A stretch of DNA of 64,000 nucleotides from positions 62,001 to 126,000 of the forward strand of contig CANTFL010001244.1 of assembly GCA_947650285.1 (NCBI GenBank), written 5' to 3'. Made by a program: the position numbers and the translations under genes. The DNA is from Hyaloperonospora brassicae (lineage: Eukaryota; Oomycota; Peronosporomycetes; Peronosporales; Peronosporaceae). The notes under the pieces are model-generated. The model saw only the letters and a program-made list of their open reading frames with translations. It had not been told where the DNA came from and made no database searches. Below, in pieces: positions 19,807 to 30,031 of this stretch (the first letter of the stretch is position 1; each line of letters starts with the position of its first letter).

Positions 19807-21401
19807 TGACTCAAGACCCACACAGCCTGGTGCTGTGCAAGCCTCTGCGGCAGACGCTTCGTATTCTGCCGTCCCTTCTTCGCCTGCAGCAACAGGTGCT
19901 GCAGGTGCACGCGGTATCACACCGCGTGCGCACGATGACCCTGATGTAGAGGTCATCTACTCTGGCGAGTCAGACGTGTCTGACTCGGGCAATGCTCCAG
20001 AGGCGTCTCGCTCACCGGCGACGCCTCAGTATTCGCCAAGACCACTGCCGAACGAACGGACTCGTGATTTGCATCACAGTCTGTTCGGCATTGATGATGA
20101 TGATGATCAGGGTGGTGAGTTCTATTCTTCACCACCGCCGGCTCGTGCGTCTTCGCACGAGCGTGATGACGATGGCGCGAGCCGTCGTCAATCTGGGAGC
20201 CGTGGTACCGACAAGGGTACCACTGTGAAGCGTGATGAGCCGAAGCCGTGGCGTTTGCCCGAACAACTCATCAATAGCCTGTCTCACGAGACAGGCCAAC
20301 ACCATCGAATACCCTAATTCGATGCAACCGAGCTTCACGGCTTGAGTCCCAGCGCGAAGAACTTTCGCGCTGAAGAAGATTTTTATCTCGATGTCTTTCT
20401 TAGACATCGATGGTACAACAGCAACCAAAATCGTGACAAAGCATCGCTTTTGGCTGCGTGGAACGCGTTCGTCCAAAACGTAAAGAATTTTGGACGAAAA
20501 GGGTGGCTCAAGAAACTTGAGGCAACACGCCTCAGGTTCGAACGGCGAACGCCAACCGGTGCTAGGTTCCGGTTGCATTGTTTATCGAGTGAGGCAGGCA
20601 TTCCTTGCCTCACATGGGGAGACCCTTGTGCGAGTTGTGTTGACAACTCGCAGCGTCGTCATAGGGACGTGTATTCCCTAAGTTCGCCCTGGGGAAGGGC
20701 ACACATCTCGGAGGAGATGCGTGACGCGATTGCAAACTTGCAATCCGTCTACAAGCGCCTAGGGCGCGTGTTTACCGATGGGCCACAGGACTCATCGGAT
20801 GGGTCTCGTCATACTGGCGGACGAGACCTTCAACATCCATCAACAGATGAGAGCGGGGCTCCCAGCTGTTCCAAGAGGGTGGATACCCCCGCCACTGGAC
20901 GAGGTAGCTCGTCCTTGATCCTGAATCGTCACGGTTGTTCAAGATACGCTCCACTAGAAAGCGTTGATAACCGTGAGCATCCACCAAAGGATGTGGTGGA
21001 GGAGGAAAGACCTCCTCCAGATGATTCTGTTCACCATCTCGACCCTTACGAGATGGATCGCGCAATCGATGAATTGCGCGATGACTTGAAGCACGAGCGC
21101 GATCGGCGCTACGCTTTGACCGATACCGTGCGGAAGAACCGCAAGGGTCACGAGGCTGATCGGGCGAGGGATCGCGCCGATTATGCCACGGCGCAACTTC
21201 AGGTCGAGCGGGATGTCCGCTCTCTATTCGGCGTACTGGCGACAGCTCGCGGGGGAGATATCTCGGTTGAATACCGAGGTATCATATCTGCGCGACCAGA
21301 CGGATCGTCTGGATCGCGAACGCAAGAACTTGATGGATGTTCTTGAACGTGGGGGCTATCTTCATCGGAAGAAGAAGGCTCGTACTGACAGTACGACCTA
21401 A
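19793..21401 (+). pseudogene. Plus-strand accessory ORF of element 2 (antisense to pol), one stop and one frameshift
   Basis: The frame runs from ATG 19793, is closed by a TAA at 20315-20317 where element 3 has Leu, continues in the same frame to 21346, and near 21255 has one extra G that moves the true C-terminus into the frame ending at 21401. Repaired length would be about 535 codons. Parts in order: Ser/Pro/Ala-rich acidic N-terminus with a short Asp run; a conserved middle (FDATELHGL, FLRHRWY, GRKGWLKKLE, SSEAGIPCLTWG, CASCVDN) of about 130 residues with three conserved Cys; a Ser-rich linker; a ~110-residue coiled coil (MDRAIDELRDDL onward) and a basic tail. No known family recognised. 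It overlaps the chromodomain on the other strand. Confidence 0.65.
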
Positions 21402-22000
21402 GCCTCCCCACGTAAAACGTAGGATGCGTGCGCATCCTACGTGGCAATTCGAGTGGTGTATGCATTGCCCTTGCGATGCAACACTCGAAATGGCCCAATG
21501 TATTTCGGCAGTAGTTTGCTACTGCCGACACTAGTGACTGCATGTCCAGGTAGGTTTACCATTGACAGTAGTACTAGGTCGTTAACCTTAAATGAAAGAA
21601 CATTTGCTCTTCCATTCTTGTCTGCGTCCCGTTTCTGACGGTCCACCGCATTTGCGATGGAGTTCCGAACCAAAAGAACTACCAGCTCTCGAGTCAGCAG
21701 GAAGTTCTCTGCTGACTCTTTGTTTTGTCTTTCAGTGCGCTTCGTGCGCACTGCTAAGAGATTGTTCTCTTCTTCAGCGAGGTTGTCTTCTTCCTCGCTG
21801 GAATAATCGTTGACGATGCTGGTATATTCAGCATCGTCATCACCATCCGAGTCAGTAATAGAATCGCCGCTATTATTGAGGTGATCTTCTTCATCGATGT
21901 CGACTTGATCGACATCGGCATCATACGTGACGACGTTTGCGTCGACACGTGATGAGCAAGAGCCAAAACGGTTTTTGCTCGAGCGAGTCCCCCCTTATCT
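20772..22000 (-). pseudogene. Element 2 integrase C-terminus: acidic insert, GPY/F and chromodomain, broken
   Basis: Going down the minus strand, an Asp/Glu-rich segment (about 21960-21755: DADVDQVDIDEED, SEEEDNLAEEEN) follows the integrase core and runs in frame into RTKRTERQNKESAENF, then the GPY/F module KLLPKYIGPFRVL (about 21500). Frames change near 21440 and again near 21100. The chromodomain lies at about 20780-20970: [44 protein letters not shown]. It would bind chromatin to guide integration. The acidic insert between core and GPY/F is not usual for this family. Confidence 0.8.
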
Positions 22001-22059
22001 AAGAGTTATACTCTAGAAGGGTGGGCACTCGTGGATGGCGTAGGACATTCACGTAAAAC

Positions 22060-22502
22060 GGTGTATGCTGTGTTGAAGCATGCACCGAATTATTGATGGC
22101 GAATTCCACCATGGGTAGGAATTCGCTCCAACTCGGAAACGAGTGGACATATCCTCGAAGGATCTCTTCGAGGACACGGTTCGCACGTTCCGTCTAACCA
22201 TCTGTTTCTGGATGGTCAGAAGTGGACATCTTCAATCGTGTTTCAAGAGTACGGAACACGGTTTGCCAAAATGCCGCCGTGAACCGTGTGTCAAGGTCGG
22301 ATACAAGTTCACGGGGCAACCCGTGGAGGCGGAAGATCGTGTCGAAAAAGACACGAGTACAACCCTGATCTTTTATAGACTCGGTTACAGCAGCAATATG
22401 GACCATCTTGCTGAACCGATCAACAAACACAAGAATACCATTATTCTTGTGAGCGTCTTCGGGAAAACCGTAGACGAAGTCTATTAAAACGGACTGCCAC
22501 AC
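22060..22502 (-). pseudogene. Element 2 integrase catalytic core, one stop
   Basis: The minus frame 22194-22502 reads DFVYGFPEDAHK, VFVDRFSKMVHIAAV and LVSDLDTRFTAAFW, giving the first two catalytic Asp. It stops at TAG just after DHPETDG, where a Gln codon is expected before TERANRVLEE, so the Glu of the DDE triad lies beyond the stop. The same stop is in element 3. Downstream sequence to about 22060 still encodes SWSEFLPMVEFAINNS and TPFYVN. Confidence 0.8.
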
Positions 22503-23245
22503 TCTGCCGGAACAGGCAGAGGTTGCAATGGTGAACGGGATGAAGGACTATACTTCACCCGTTGACAAACATCGCAAGCACGTATGTACTTGCGAACAAA
22601 CTGATACTGGCGGGGCCAGTAAAAGTCACGACTTACCGTGAGGTAAGTCTTTTCCCTTCCACGATGGCCGCTTGTTGGGGCATCGTGACACTCGTACATG
22701 ATGCTCAACCGCAAATCATGATGAGCGGGTACGACGACACGAGGCGTGTCGTCGGCAACAGCTGTATAGTACAGCAATCCGTTGCATGTACTATACCGAT
22801 CCGATGAGGATCGGTACAAATCCGGTAAATTCCTCATGGATTTACTGGATGGATTCACCAGATGATTCATCAATCGCAGAAGGTCCTTATCTTCCGCGTA
22901 TGCCTTTCGTACGTCGTCAAGTAAACTTGACGACGGAAAACTGACTGACAGTGTCGCAACAGTGGGCTTATCCTCACTGTTGGATTGTGCGTCCGGCTCG
23001 AAATCGGGCCGGCGCGAAAGAGCATCCGCGGCGACATTGAGTCGTCCCGATTTATACTCCACGGAGAAGTTATACTCCGCGAAGAAAGACAACCACCTCG
23101 CCATTCTTTGCGAGAGGTGTGGGATGTTTACGGCCGTGCGTAATGACGCATGGTCCGTGTAGACAACAAACGGTCTATCTCTCAAGCGATAGACGCGAAA
23201 CTTAGCCAGTGCGTACTTCATGGCAATGAGTTCCTTGTCACGCAC
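22484..23245 (-). pseudogene. Element 2 RNase H end and integrase zinc-binding region
   Basis: A 253-codon minus frame begins in RNase H (RDKELIAMKYALAKFRVY, FVVYTDHASL), passes EYKSGRLNVAADALSR, and ends in the integrase His-Cys region HDAPTSGHRGREKTYLTV, YWPRQYQF and CDVCQRVKY. All four zinc ligands are present. It is open over its whole length but is parted from RT and the integrase core by frame changes. Confidence 0.8.
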
Positions 23246-24300
23246 TGGGTAATTACGCTCAGCTGCTTGCAGCTGAAGCGATTAATAGTAGATGACGCGT
23301 TCTGCACCATCTGTGTCTCATTGCATCAACGCACAGCCGATTGCAAAATCGCTGGCGTCACAGACCACGTGAGATGGTCGGTCCTGATCCGCAATCGCCA
23401 ATATCGGCGATGCATCAAGCTTTGCTCAAAATCTACAAAGGAACGCTGACATTCAACGTTTCATGACCACTTCACATTGTTCTTGAGTAAACAAGAAATA
23501 TGCACGGTCATCTCGGCGTAGTTGCGCGAGTACTTGTGCAGCTAAGCCGCTAGTCCAAGGAACTTCCTTAGTCCCTTGACATCGACTGGCACTGGCCAGT
23601 CGGTGATCGCCTTGATCTTGTCTGGATCAGGGCGTACGCCGTGTTTACCCACGATGCACCCAAGAAGTGGTATTTCGCTAGCCGCGAATATACACTTCTT
23701 GAGGTTTGCTTACAACTTATGCTTGCGCATAAGTTGAAGAACTTGACGAAAGTGAGTTCTATGAGCTTCAACGTCCGTCTTTCCGTCCATAGCCCGACTA
23801 TGGACGAACACATCGTCAAAATAACTCGGTGAGAAGTCTCGCACCGGTCTCAACAGATTTGTAACGCATCTGTTGAACGTTGCAGGGGCGTTACTCAGCC
23901 CCTGTGGCATCACTAGCCACTCCCACAGCATACCGATGAGAGTGCTCACTACTTTGTACGGGATGTCCCCTTCACGCATGAGGATCTTAAAGAATCCATC
24001 CACCAGAACCAAGGACGAGAAGATGGTACTTTTTGACATACCATCTATGATTACGTCCTTCCTCGGTATCGGCGTCTGAGGCGGTACCGTTGCAGCATTC
24101 AATTTTTTGAAAGCAACTTCTATCCACCATCCTCTTGTGGTCTTTCGCACACAGGAAGGTCGGATAGCTGTGAGAGGATGTCGATTCCCTCACATGACCC
24201 GCTGCAAAGCGATCGGCAAAGAACTTGTCGATCGCGACTACTTGTTCACGAGGCAGTGGCCACTGCTTCATGACTTCGAGCCCGGTCTGAGCTCTATCTC
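23200..24300 (-). pseudogene. Element 2 reverse transcriptase and RNase H start, broken
   Basis: The minus frame 23710-24150 contains PRKDVIIDGMSKSTIFSS, LVLVDGFFKIL, MPQGLSNAPATFNRC and SYFDDVFVHS. The catalytic YFDD box is kept, but motif A has Val where Asp is required. Downstream, FLGLAA is followed by TAG (about 23541-23543). The RNase H start (VVCDASDFAIGCAL) is in another frame near 23370. The 1.2 kb from 23200 to 24395 is almost identical to element 1. Confidence 0.8.
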
Positions 24301-25599
24301 GTGTTGAGTGCCTTTGTCCTTAAGCAACCCGCATGGCACGGATCAGGGAACCCATCCTTGAATTATATCAAATCTTTATACAAAGGATTTGCCTGAAGCG
24401 ACTTTTAGGATTTATATTCATATCTCTCAATCCGAGTCTTCTCATCGAGGACATTTCTTCCATCGATGAGCTGCTGAGCATCCGTTCATTCTCAGCAAAT
24501 AATGTGGCCGACCGAATATCGGCCACATACTATCCTCTGTGACGTGTATGCATATCTGCTTGACTTTGCCGCTACGCAGATCACGCAAGAACCGTTTCGG
24601 TTCTAGCGTTGGCAACTGAGGTATCTCCGAAGTTAACTTCGGAGGCACAATCAGATCAAGCGTATAAACGCCTACGCTTGATCCGTCATTAACCAAGACG
24701 TTAAACGTCTCGGTTTCTTCCTGGGAACTTGCTTCCACAGGTTGCTGAGGGCCTGATCCCTCAGCAAGTGACTATTGAGGAGTTCCTTCCTCAAGTACGT
24801 GGGGACTTATTCCCTCGACGTCTTCCGACTGTGGCTGTGCAACCACATTCATGCACCGCCAGTCTACGGTCGACTCTCCAGTGGACCTAGGATTTCCATG
24901 TTGCCCTTTGGAGGCAACAGGTTTCTTACTTGTAAGATGCTGCCCGCTAGACATGCATCCATATCCCGGTCCACTCGACTTATTCGAGTGGTGGACCTTC
25001 GGCGCAGCCTGTACTTCTGTACAGCCGCCGGGAGCTTGCTCCACAGTGTAGTGATCAGCTACAATGTGATCGTGTGCAGTCGTACTAACGACCGTACAGC
25101 AAGTGATGTCATCGCAATCACTCGCAGTACATCCACACGCTTGTGGACGCTCCATGACGTTCATCAGATGGCCATCTGATGAACAAGCGGCAGGCATCTT
25201 TACGGATCGATGCTGCCAGCTCATCCTTGGCTCGTACCTTCTGAGCCAAGGTAATCCCAGGATGACATCAAATTCGTCATCCAGATCCAGTACGATGAAG
25301 TCATCGTACTGTTCGCCCTCTAACGTGTAGAGGATTCCTACTACACGTTTCTCAACGGTTATCGATGCGCCTGTTACAAGGCGCACCTTCATCCTTGTGA
25401 GGGGAATGTCGCGCTCAACGAACTTGAGCCTACGACCCTCTAGTGACTGGCGACGAACAAAGTTGTTCGACGCCCCACAGTCTACTAGGGCACGAAGCGA
25501 CATATCTTTTGCCACTTCTAACTTCAAGGTGATGAGTGATATCTCATCACCAGGTGCAAAGACACACAATGATTGTGTATCTGGAGCAACTTTCGCCAA
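24301..25599 (-). pseudogene. Element 2 protease and linker, partly open
   Basis: The frame 24772-25599 (275 codons) has the aspartic protease box ALVDCGASNNF, FIVLDLDDEFDVILGLPWLRRYEPRMSW and a Cys-rich stretch (ACGCTASDCDDITCC). Then follows a low-complexity linker that continues, after frame changes, in 24442-24738 (PTLEPKRFLRDLRSGKVKQI). The protease frame is +1 to gag and overlaps its end. The part 24790-25280 is essentially identical to element 3. Confidence 0.75.
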
Positions 25600-25630
25600 G
25601 AGATTTGCAAATTCTCTTGAGGTTGATGGA

Positions 25631-26803
25631 TCAGTAGCGTGCTCCGCCCCTACTGACCCCGACCATTTTTTGATGGTCCGTCTTGCTGTTGCGGTTTTGC
25701 AACAGCGCTGAACTTACGCCCATTACCCTTTTTGACAAATGGACGACCATTTCGCTCAGTACTGCTAGGTACGGGCGAGGAGCACTACACTCATATGCGT
25801 AGTGCCCTAACTTCTGACAGCGATTGCACCTCTGCAATCGCTTGTTATTTGTAGAGCGAGGTCTCTCGCTCTCAACATAGCAGAGGTCCCTTGGTTCTGG
25901 ACCTCCGATCTCTTGTCGTCTCGGTGGACGGTAAGAGTTTGAGCTAGCATGAGCCTGTCTCATGCTAAAGTCTTCCTGTTCCGAGGCTGATATCGCTTCT
26001 TCAAGCGTATTCAGCTCAAGGCGGAACAGGTGGCTCCTGACGGGCCCTTCTGCGAGCCCTTGCATGAACACCGTAATCAACGTGTGTTCATGTACTGGGT
26101 TGGCAGTTATACTACTCGCAAGGAATCGTATATGTTGTGCGTAAGCGTGCACATCACGCTTACCCTGCTTGAGTTTCAGGAGCTCTGAGGGAGCCCTGAA
26201 CTCAGCACGTGGCGGCTCAAACGTTTGTCTGAGCCGGGACTTGAAGTCATCTAGCGACCTAAACACATTTGGGTTGCTACTCTCGAGTCCCAGGGACCAA
26301 GTTTTGGCACGCACTGCCAAGTGGGTCTGAGCAAATGTGAGTTTCATTTGCTCATCTTCGACGCGACTAGCCCTTAAGGCTCTGTCGAGTTCGACAAACC
26401 ACAATAATCGGGAGTCCTCCGGGACTCCACTGTACTTGGAGATGTCAACCTTCATGGCCTCGGGACGACGCGCATGCGCCGTCCCGCCCACAGCAGCATG
26501 AATTTGCCACTGTCTCAACAGCTCCGTCTGTTGAGCACCGAGTTCTCTCAACAGCTCTGCCTGTTGAGAGCCTTGCTGGTGAAGCAAGGCTACTTTCTCC
26601 CTCTCGAGAGCAAGTTCATTCTGAATGAACTTGGCGATAGCGGCATGTTGTTGGTCTCTGTCTAGAGACTCCAAAATGGCGCTAATGGCTAACTCGCCTA
26701 CGGTAGAACTCATTCGTTCTACCGCACCCCATTCGATGTCACTCAAATAAGTAAACCCTTCACGCGTGGCGTGAAAGGTGTCTTCTTCATCCAACATGTT
26801 CAT
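25631..26803 (-). CDS. Element 2 Gag, intact
   Basis: A 390-residue Gag starts MNMLDEEDTF. An N-terminal Gln/Glu-rich coiled coil (about residues 55-100) precedes the retrotransposon Gag capsid fold (about 120-275; WFVELDRALR, LRQTFEPPRAEF, HAYAQHIRFLASS, VFMQGLAEGPVRSHLFRLEL). A single zinc knuckle, CNRCQKLGHYAYEC (about 331-344), should bind the element RNA. It ends ...SRGGARY. The pol frame lies +1 and overlaps the last ~40 codons, near an A6 run (CATCAAAAAATGG), so a +1 frameshift is a possible way to make Gag-Pol. This is the only complete coding frame of the three gypsy elements. Confidence 0.88.
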   Translation of the reverse strand: MNMLDEEDTFHATREGFTYLSDIEWGAVERMSSTVGELAISAILESLDRDQQHAAIAKFIQNELALEREKVALLHQQGSQQAELLRELGAQQTELLRQWQIHAAVGGTAHARRPEAMKVDISKYSGVPEDSRLLWFVELDRALRASRVEDEQMKLTFAQTHLAVRAKTWSLGLESSNPNVFRSLDDFKSRLRQTFEPPRAEFRAPSELLKLKQGKRDVHAYAQHIRFLASSITANPVHEHTLITVFMQGLAEGPVRSHLFRLELNTLEEAISASEQEDFSMRQAHASSNSYRPPRRQEIGGPEPRDLCYVESERPRSTNNKRLQRCNRCQKLGHYAYECSAPRPYLAVLSEMVVHLSKRVMGVSSALLQNRNSKTDHQKMVGVSRGGARY

Positions 26804-26837
26804 GTTGGATGATGTGGTCCTTGGAAGGACTACAAAG

Positions 26838-26845
26838 TGCTACCA
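26838..26845 (-). other. Element 2 primer-binding site
   Basis: On the minus strand, TGGTAGCA begins two bases inside the 5' LTR. TGG pairs with a tRNA CCA end, as expected for minus-strand priming. Elements 1 and 3 have the same site. Which tRNA is used cannot be fixed from these bases alone. Confidence 0.55.
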
Positions 26846-26847
26846 GG

Positions 26848-27238
26848 TGTAACGGGGCACACCCTTGCGTAACTTAACGCAAGGGTTTTGAGTGCCCCGA
26901 CAGACGTACACGTGGCAAGCGAGGAAGAATAGGTAGGGTAAAAGTAGAACTGTTATATTAATAAATTAAGTCTTTAAACTACTGTCTCTTCGTTTGACTT
27001 AATTCAATTATACTAATATAACTGCATGTATGGTGACGTCTCGTCACCACTCATTGCGCGCGTCTTGCGGCGTTTGGTGGGTTGATATCATCACGATATC
27101 AACCAATGAACAGACCCTTTGGTCGACCCTTCAATATCACCACTTTGGTGATATTGTTTTAAAGAATATCCATCTTTATATTCTTTATTGTCACTTTCCT
27201 TAAAGTGACAATTTCATGTAACGGGCTGCCCCGTTACA
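26848..27238 (-). repeat. Element 2 right LTR (5' LTR)
   Basis: It is 391 bp and nearly identical to the left LTR; the visible difference is GAAGAATAGG here against GAAGCGTAGG on the left. The same hairpin series is present. CCTGC, the right target duplication, follows at 27239-27243. Confidence 0.92.
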
Positions 27239-28500
27239 CCTGCTATCTCCAGACTTGCAGCCTGGTTGTCAATGAGCCTCGTGAGCGGCAGTGTCGGTGT
27301 CACGACGATCTCGGTGCGTGTCTCGCGTGTGCCGAGCAGCACGCGTCCGGCTTCTGATGAAGCGACGAACACTGACTCCCTTGTACTTAGCGACACTCTT
27401 CCTTGCTTCTTAGACCACAAGATTACCGCCATGTCATTGAGGAGCACCACGAAGCCGCTCAAGGACTTTCGTCTCGACTTGTACGCTGCATAGTCGGCGT
27501 CGCTGTAGATGACGAGCGTTGGCTGAGCGTCTGCTTGCGCTGTCGCTATCATTCGGATCTTCAATGCACGTGTGTTGCTTACATACATTATGCTGCGCTC
27601 CGCTAGTTCCCAGTCTTGATTGCGCGGCTCGTGTGTTTGTTGCGTGACCTTGTGGGCCACAAAAGCGATGTCGGATATCATGCATCTGGCCACCCAGAGC
27701 AGCGAACCCACAAGCGGCTGGAATGTGCGGAAGTTCGGCTGTTCTTGCGCGCTAGTGACGGGCAGCAGCTAACTCTCCACGCTCATTGTGTCGTAAAAGT
27801 CTGCTCCTATTGGTCGCCCGCCAATTTTGCCTCGAGATTCCCGTTTTGGCGAAACATGTCGAGAATTGCCTTCTACTGATTAAGCAGGTACTCGCAAGCG
27901 TTGATGTGCGCCACAAGCATGTCCAGGAAATTTGTCACCGATCGTAGGTTTTTAATTTAACAGGCATTTGAGTCTCGCATAGAACGCTGTTAATTCTTCG
28001 CTTGTCGTTCCGGTAACCAGAAGGTCATCGACATAGACGCCGACAATCACCACGTTGGCCGAGTTGCGCCGGTTGCTCAAGCACAGGTTGCTGATTCAGC
28101 GCGTGAAGTCCACATCCTCGAGACGCTTGTGGAGCAACTGGCTCCATAGTCAACCCACCTTTTTAACCCATACAAACTCTTCTTATGCTCGAGCACGACT
28201 TTGGCTTCGCTGTCCACGCTGAGTTATATGAGCTTTTCCTTGCCGATCTTCATGCCCTTCATCACATGCATCATGATCTTCAGATGCTTCTCTTTCTCTT
28301 CCTTTACATAGGCATTCCGCACGTCATCATGCTTGGCGGGATCGCCACAAGTGGCAGCGAGAGCAACGATCATTTTTACTTCATATCCAAGACAGCGGCG
28401 AACGTGAGCGCGTATTCCCCGTTAAACACTTGCTCATTTCGGCATGCCACTAAACGTTCCTTGTGTCGCTCCAGCTCGATGGCAGCAGTAGTCTTTGTTA
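27239..28500 (-). pseudogene. Copia RNase H start and reverse transcriptase, copy 1, broken
   Basis: The minus frame 27239-27711 carries WVARCMISDIAFVAHKV, DADYAAYKSRRKSLSGFV, SLSTRES and IDNQAASLEIAG, the copia RNase H up to the gypsy insertion. Higher up, RT motifs lie in several frames: VRNAYVK near 28320, HKKSLYGLK near 28170 and VYVDDLLVTG at about 28015-28040 with the catalytic YVDD. Stops are frequent, so it is a relic. Confidence 0.8.
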
Positions 28501-29990
28501 GATAGACGTATTTGCTGTGCACATGTCGCTGCGGCTAGAGCGTCGCGAAATGGTCCACACGTCGTTCGCTTAGAGAGAGATGTGCTCTACAGTCTACTAC
28601 TTCTGGCCCTTAACGCTGTTCATGGCTTCAGCATACTTACTAGGAACGCGTTCAAAGACGTGAGCGACTGTGTCGCCCGTGCTTGGTGATTCGACCTGGA
28701 TCGACTCAGCCTTCTTCGTGGATCCTCGCGTCGCATGCGGCTGGCGAGTCCACTGAATCTTTTGCTTCGACCTGCTGGTCTGCTGCTACCTTGGCTGCTC
28801 TTGCGCGCCCTCATCAGCATCTACTCGATTTTTGTCATCAAGCTCAAGTTGTAGCTGCCAATATTTCGCTTCAGTTAGTGTCTCGATGTTCTGCATGTGC
28901 TGAGTGGTGATCACCTTGTAGTCGCTCTTGAGACATACATGAAACCCTTCGTCTCATTGATGCATCCGAGGTTCGAGCCAACCTGCGCCCGATGCGCGAA
29001 TCTTTATTTAAATGGGACACGGTACAAAGTTCAGTGAGACCCGAAGACGACGATGTTTCGCAAGTTCGGCGCCTGTCCTGTTAAAACTTCGAGTGGCGAT
29101 GCATGCTTCGGTTCGAGTTGGTAGGACTTCTTTTAAGGATGTAGGTCGAGTACTCTGCTGCATCACCCCAAAACGTGAGAGGAAGCCCAGACGTGAAGAT
29201 CATCGCTCTGGTCATGTGTAGTATCGTTCGATGCATCCGTTATACTTTGTTGTTGAGTCTTGATTCTTCACATCACTCACTTGCCTCGCAACGTCTGTGG
29301 TCTTGCAGGAAAGGTCTACGTTATTTTACTCTTTGCCTCCATCCGCGCTGAGGACGGCGATCCGACAATCGGACTGTCGTTCAACAAACGCCAAAAAACG
29401 TTTAAACTTCTTTGCGGATGCATCGTTCGTACGCGCCTGAAAGACGCGACAATCACTGCTCTTATAATCAATAAAATCAATCAGGTACCGGTTTTGCAGT
29501 CGATCAGCAGGCGTCAGAGTCCCCATAAGATCCGAACAAATAACACCGCAGATTCGATCGATTGGAGCGTTTCGACCAAAGTCCTTCTGACTCTTTCTGT
29601 ATTAAGTATGTTTCTTTTGCACGCAGGTGATGCCACCTTGATCTCATGTTCCGTGAGATCAGTGTCCGACGTCGGATTTTTGGCGATCTACTCATTCGTG
29701 TCAAAATAGAAATGTCTCAAGCGCTGGTGGAAGCGAAGCAGCGAGCCTCTGTGCATCAATGGTAAGTTTCCGGCCGCAAGCTCCTCTTAAAGCGCAGCCA
29801 TGATTAATTCGACTGGATCTTTAGTTCTCGCGAGCATGCCGACTGTTCTGACGACGAATACTCTGTTCCAGATCACCACATCAAACATAGCGATGGCGTC
29901 AACGCGATGCGCCACGACGCGTATTTCCATTTGAGTACGGAGCAACTCCCGCTGGTATCGAGCATGCCGTAGCTCACGATGTTGCACGCG
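28501..29990 (-). pseudogene. Copia integrase, copy 1, broken
   Basis: The core is at 29326-29560 on the minus strand: CSDLMGTLTPADRLQNRY, LIDFIDYKSSDCRVFQARTN and VLSADGGKE, giving the first two catalytic Asp of copia integrase. The zinc-binding region should lie upstream (29560-29800) but is decayed. A Ser/Arg-rich tail follows at 28620-28820. Interrupted by several stops. Confidence 0.7.
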
Positions 29991-30031
29991 ACGCTTGACA
30001 CAAAGTACACGTTCGGTAGTAGTAAAGTGAT

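Larger units (their letters stand above)
19272..27238 (-). mobile_element. Ty3/gypsy chromovirus-type element 2, young and structurally complete
   Basis: It is 7,967 bp with two 391-bp LTRs that I could tell apart at only about two bases, perfect TG..CA ends (TGTAACGGGGCA/TGCCCCGTTACA) and a matching 5-bp target duplication. Gag is open (390 codons). Pol is broken in several places, and RT motif A lacks its Asp. A plus-strand accessory frame starts 131 bp inside the left (3') LTR. The LTR similarity says recent insertion, yet the coding regions carry many defects, so it was probably mobilised in trans or repeatedly converted. Parts match element 1 almost exactly and other parts match element 3, so it is a mosaic. 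Confidence 0.93.

Noticed and set aside
25631..25711. Plus-strand frames opposite gag and protease (for example 24775-25179 and 25397-25711)
   Set aside because: They are shadows of the minus-strand pol and gag, which carry clear protease and zinc-knuckle motifs; palindromic sequence makes such shadows common.
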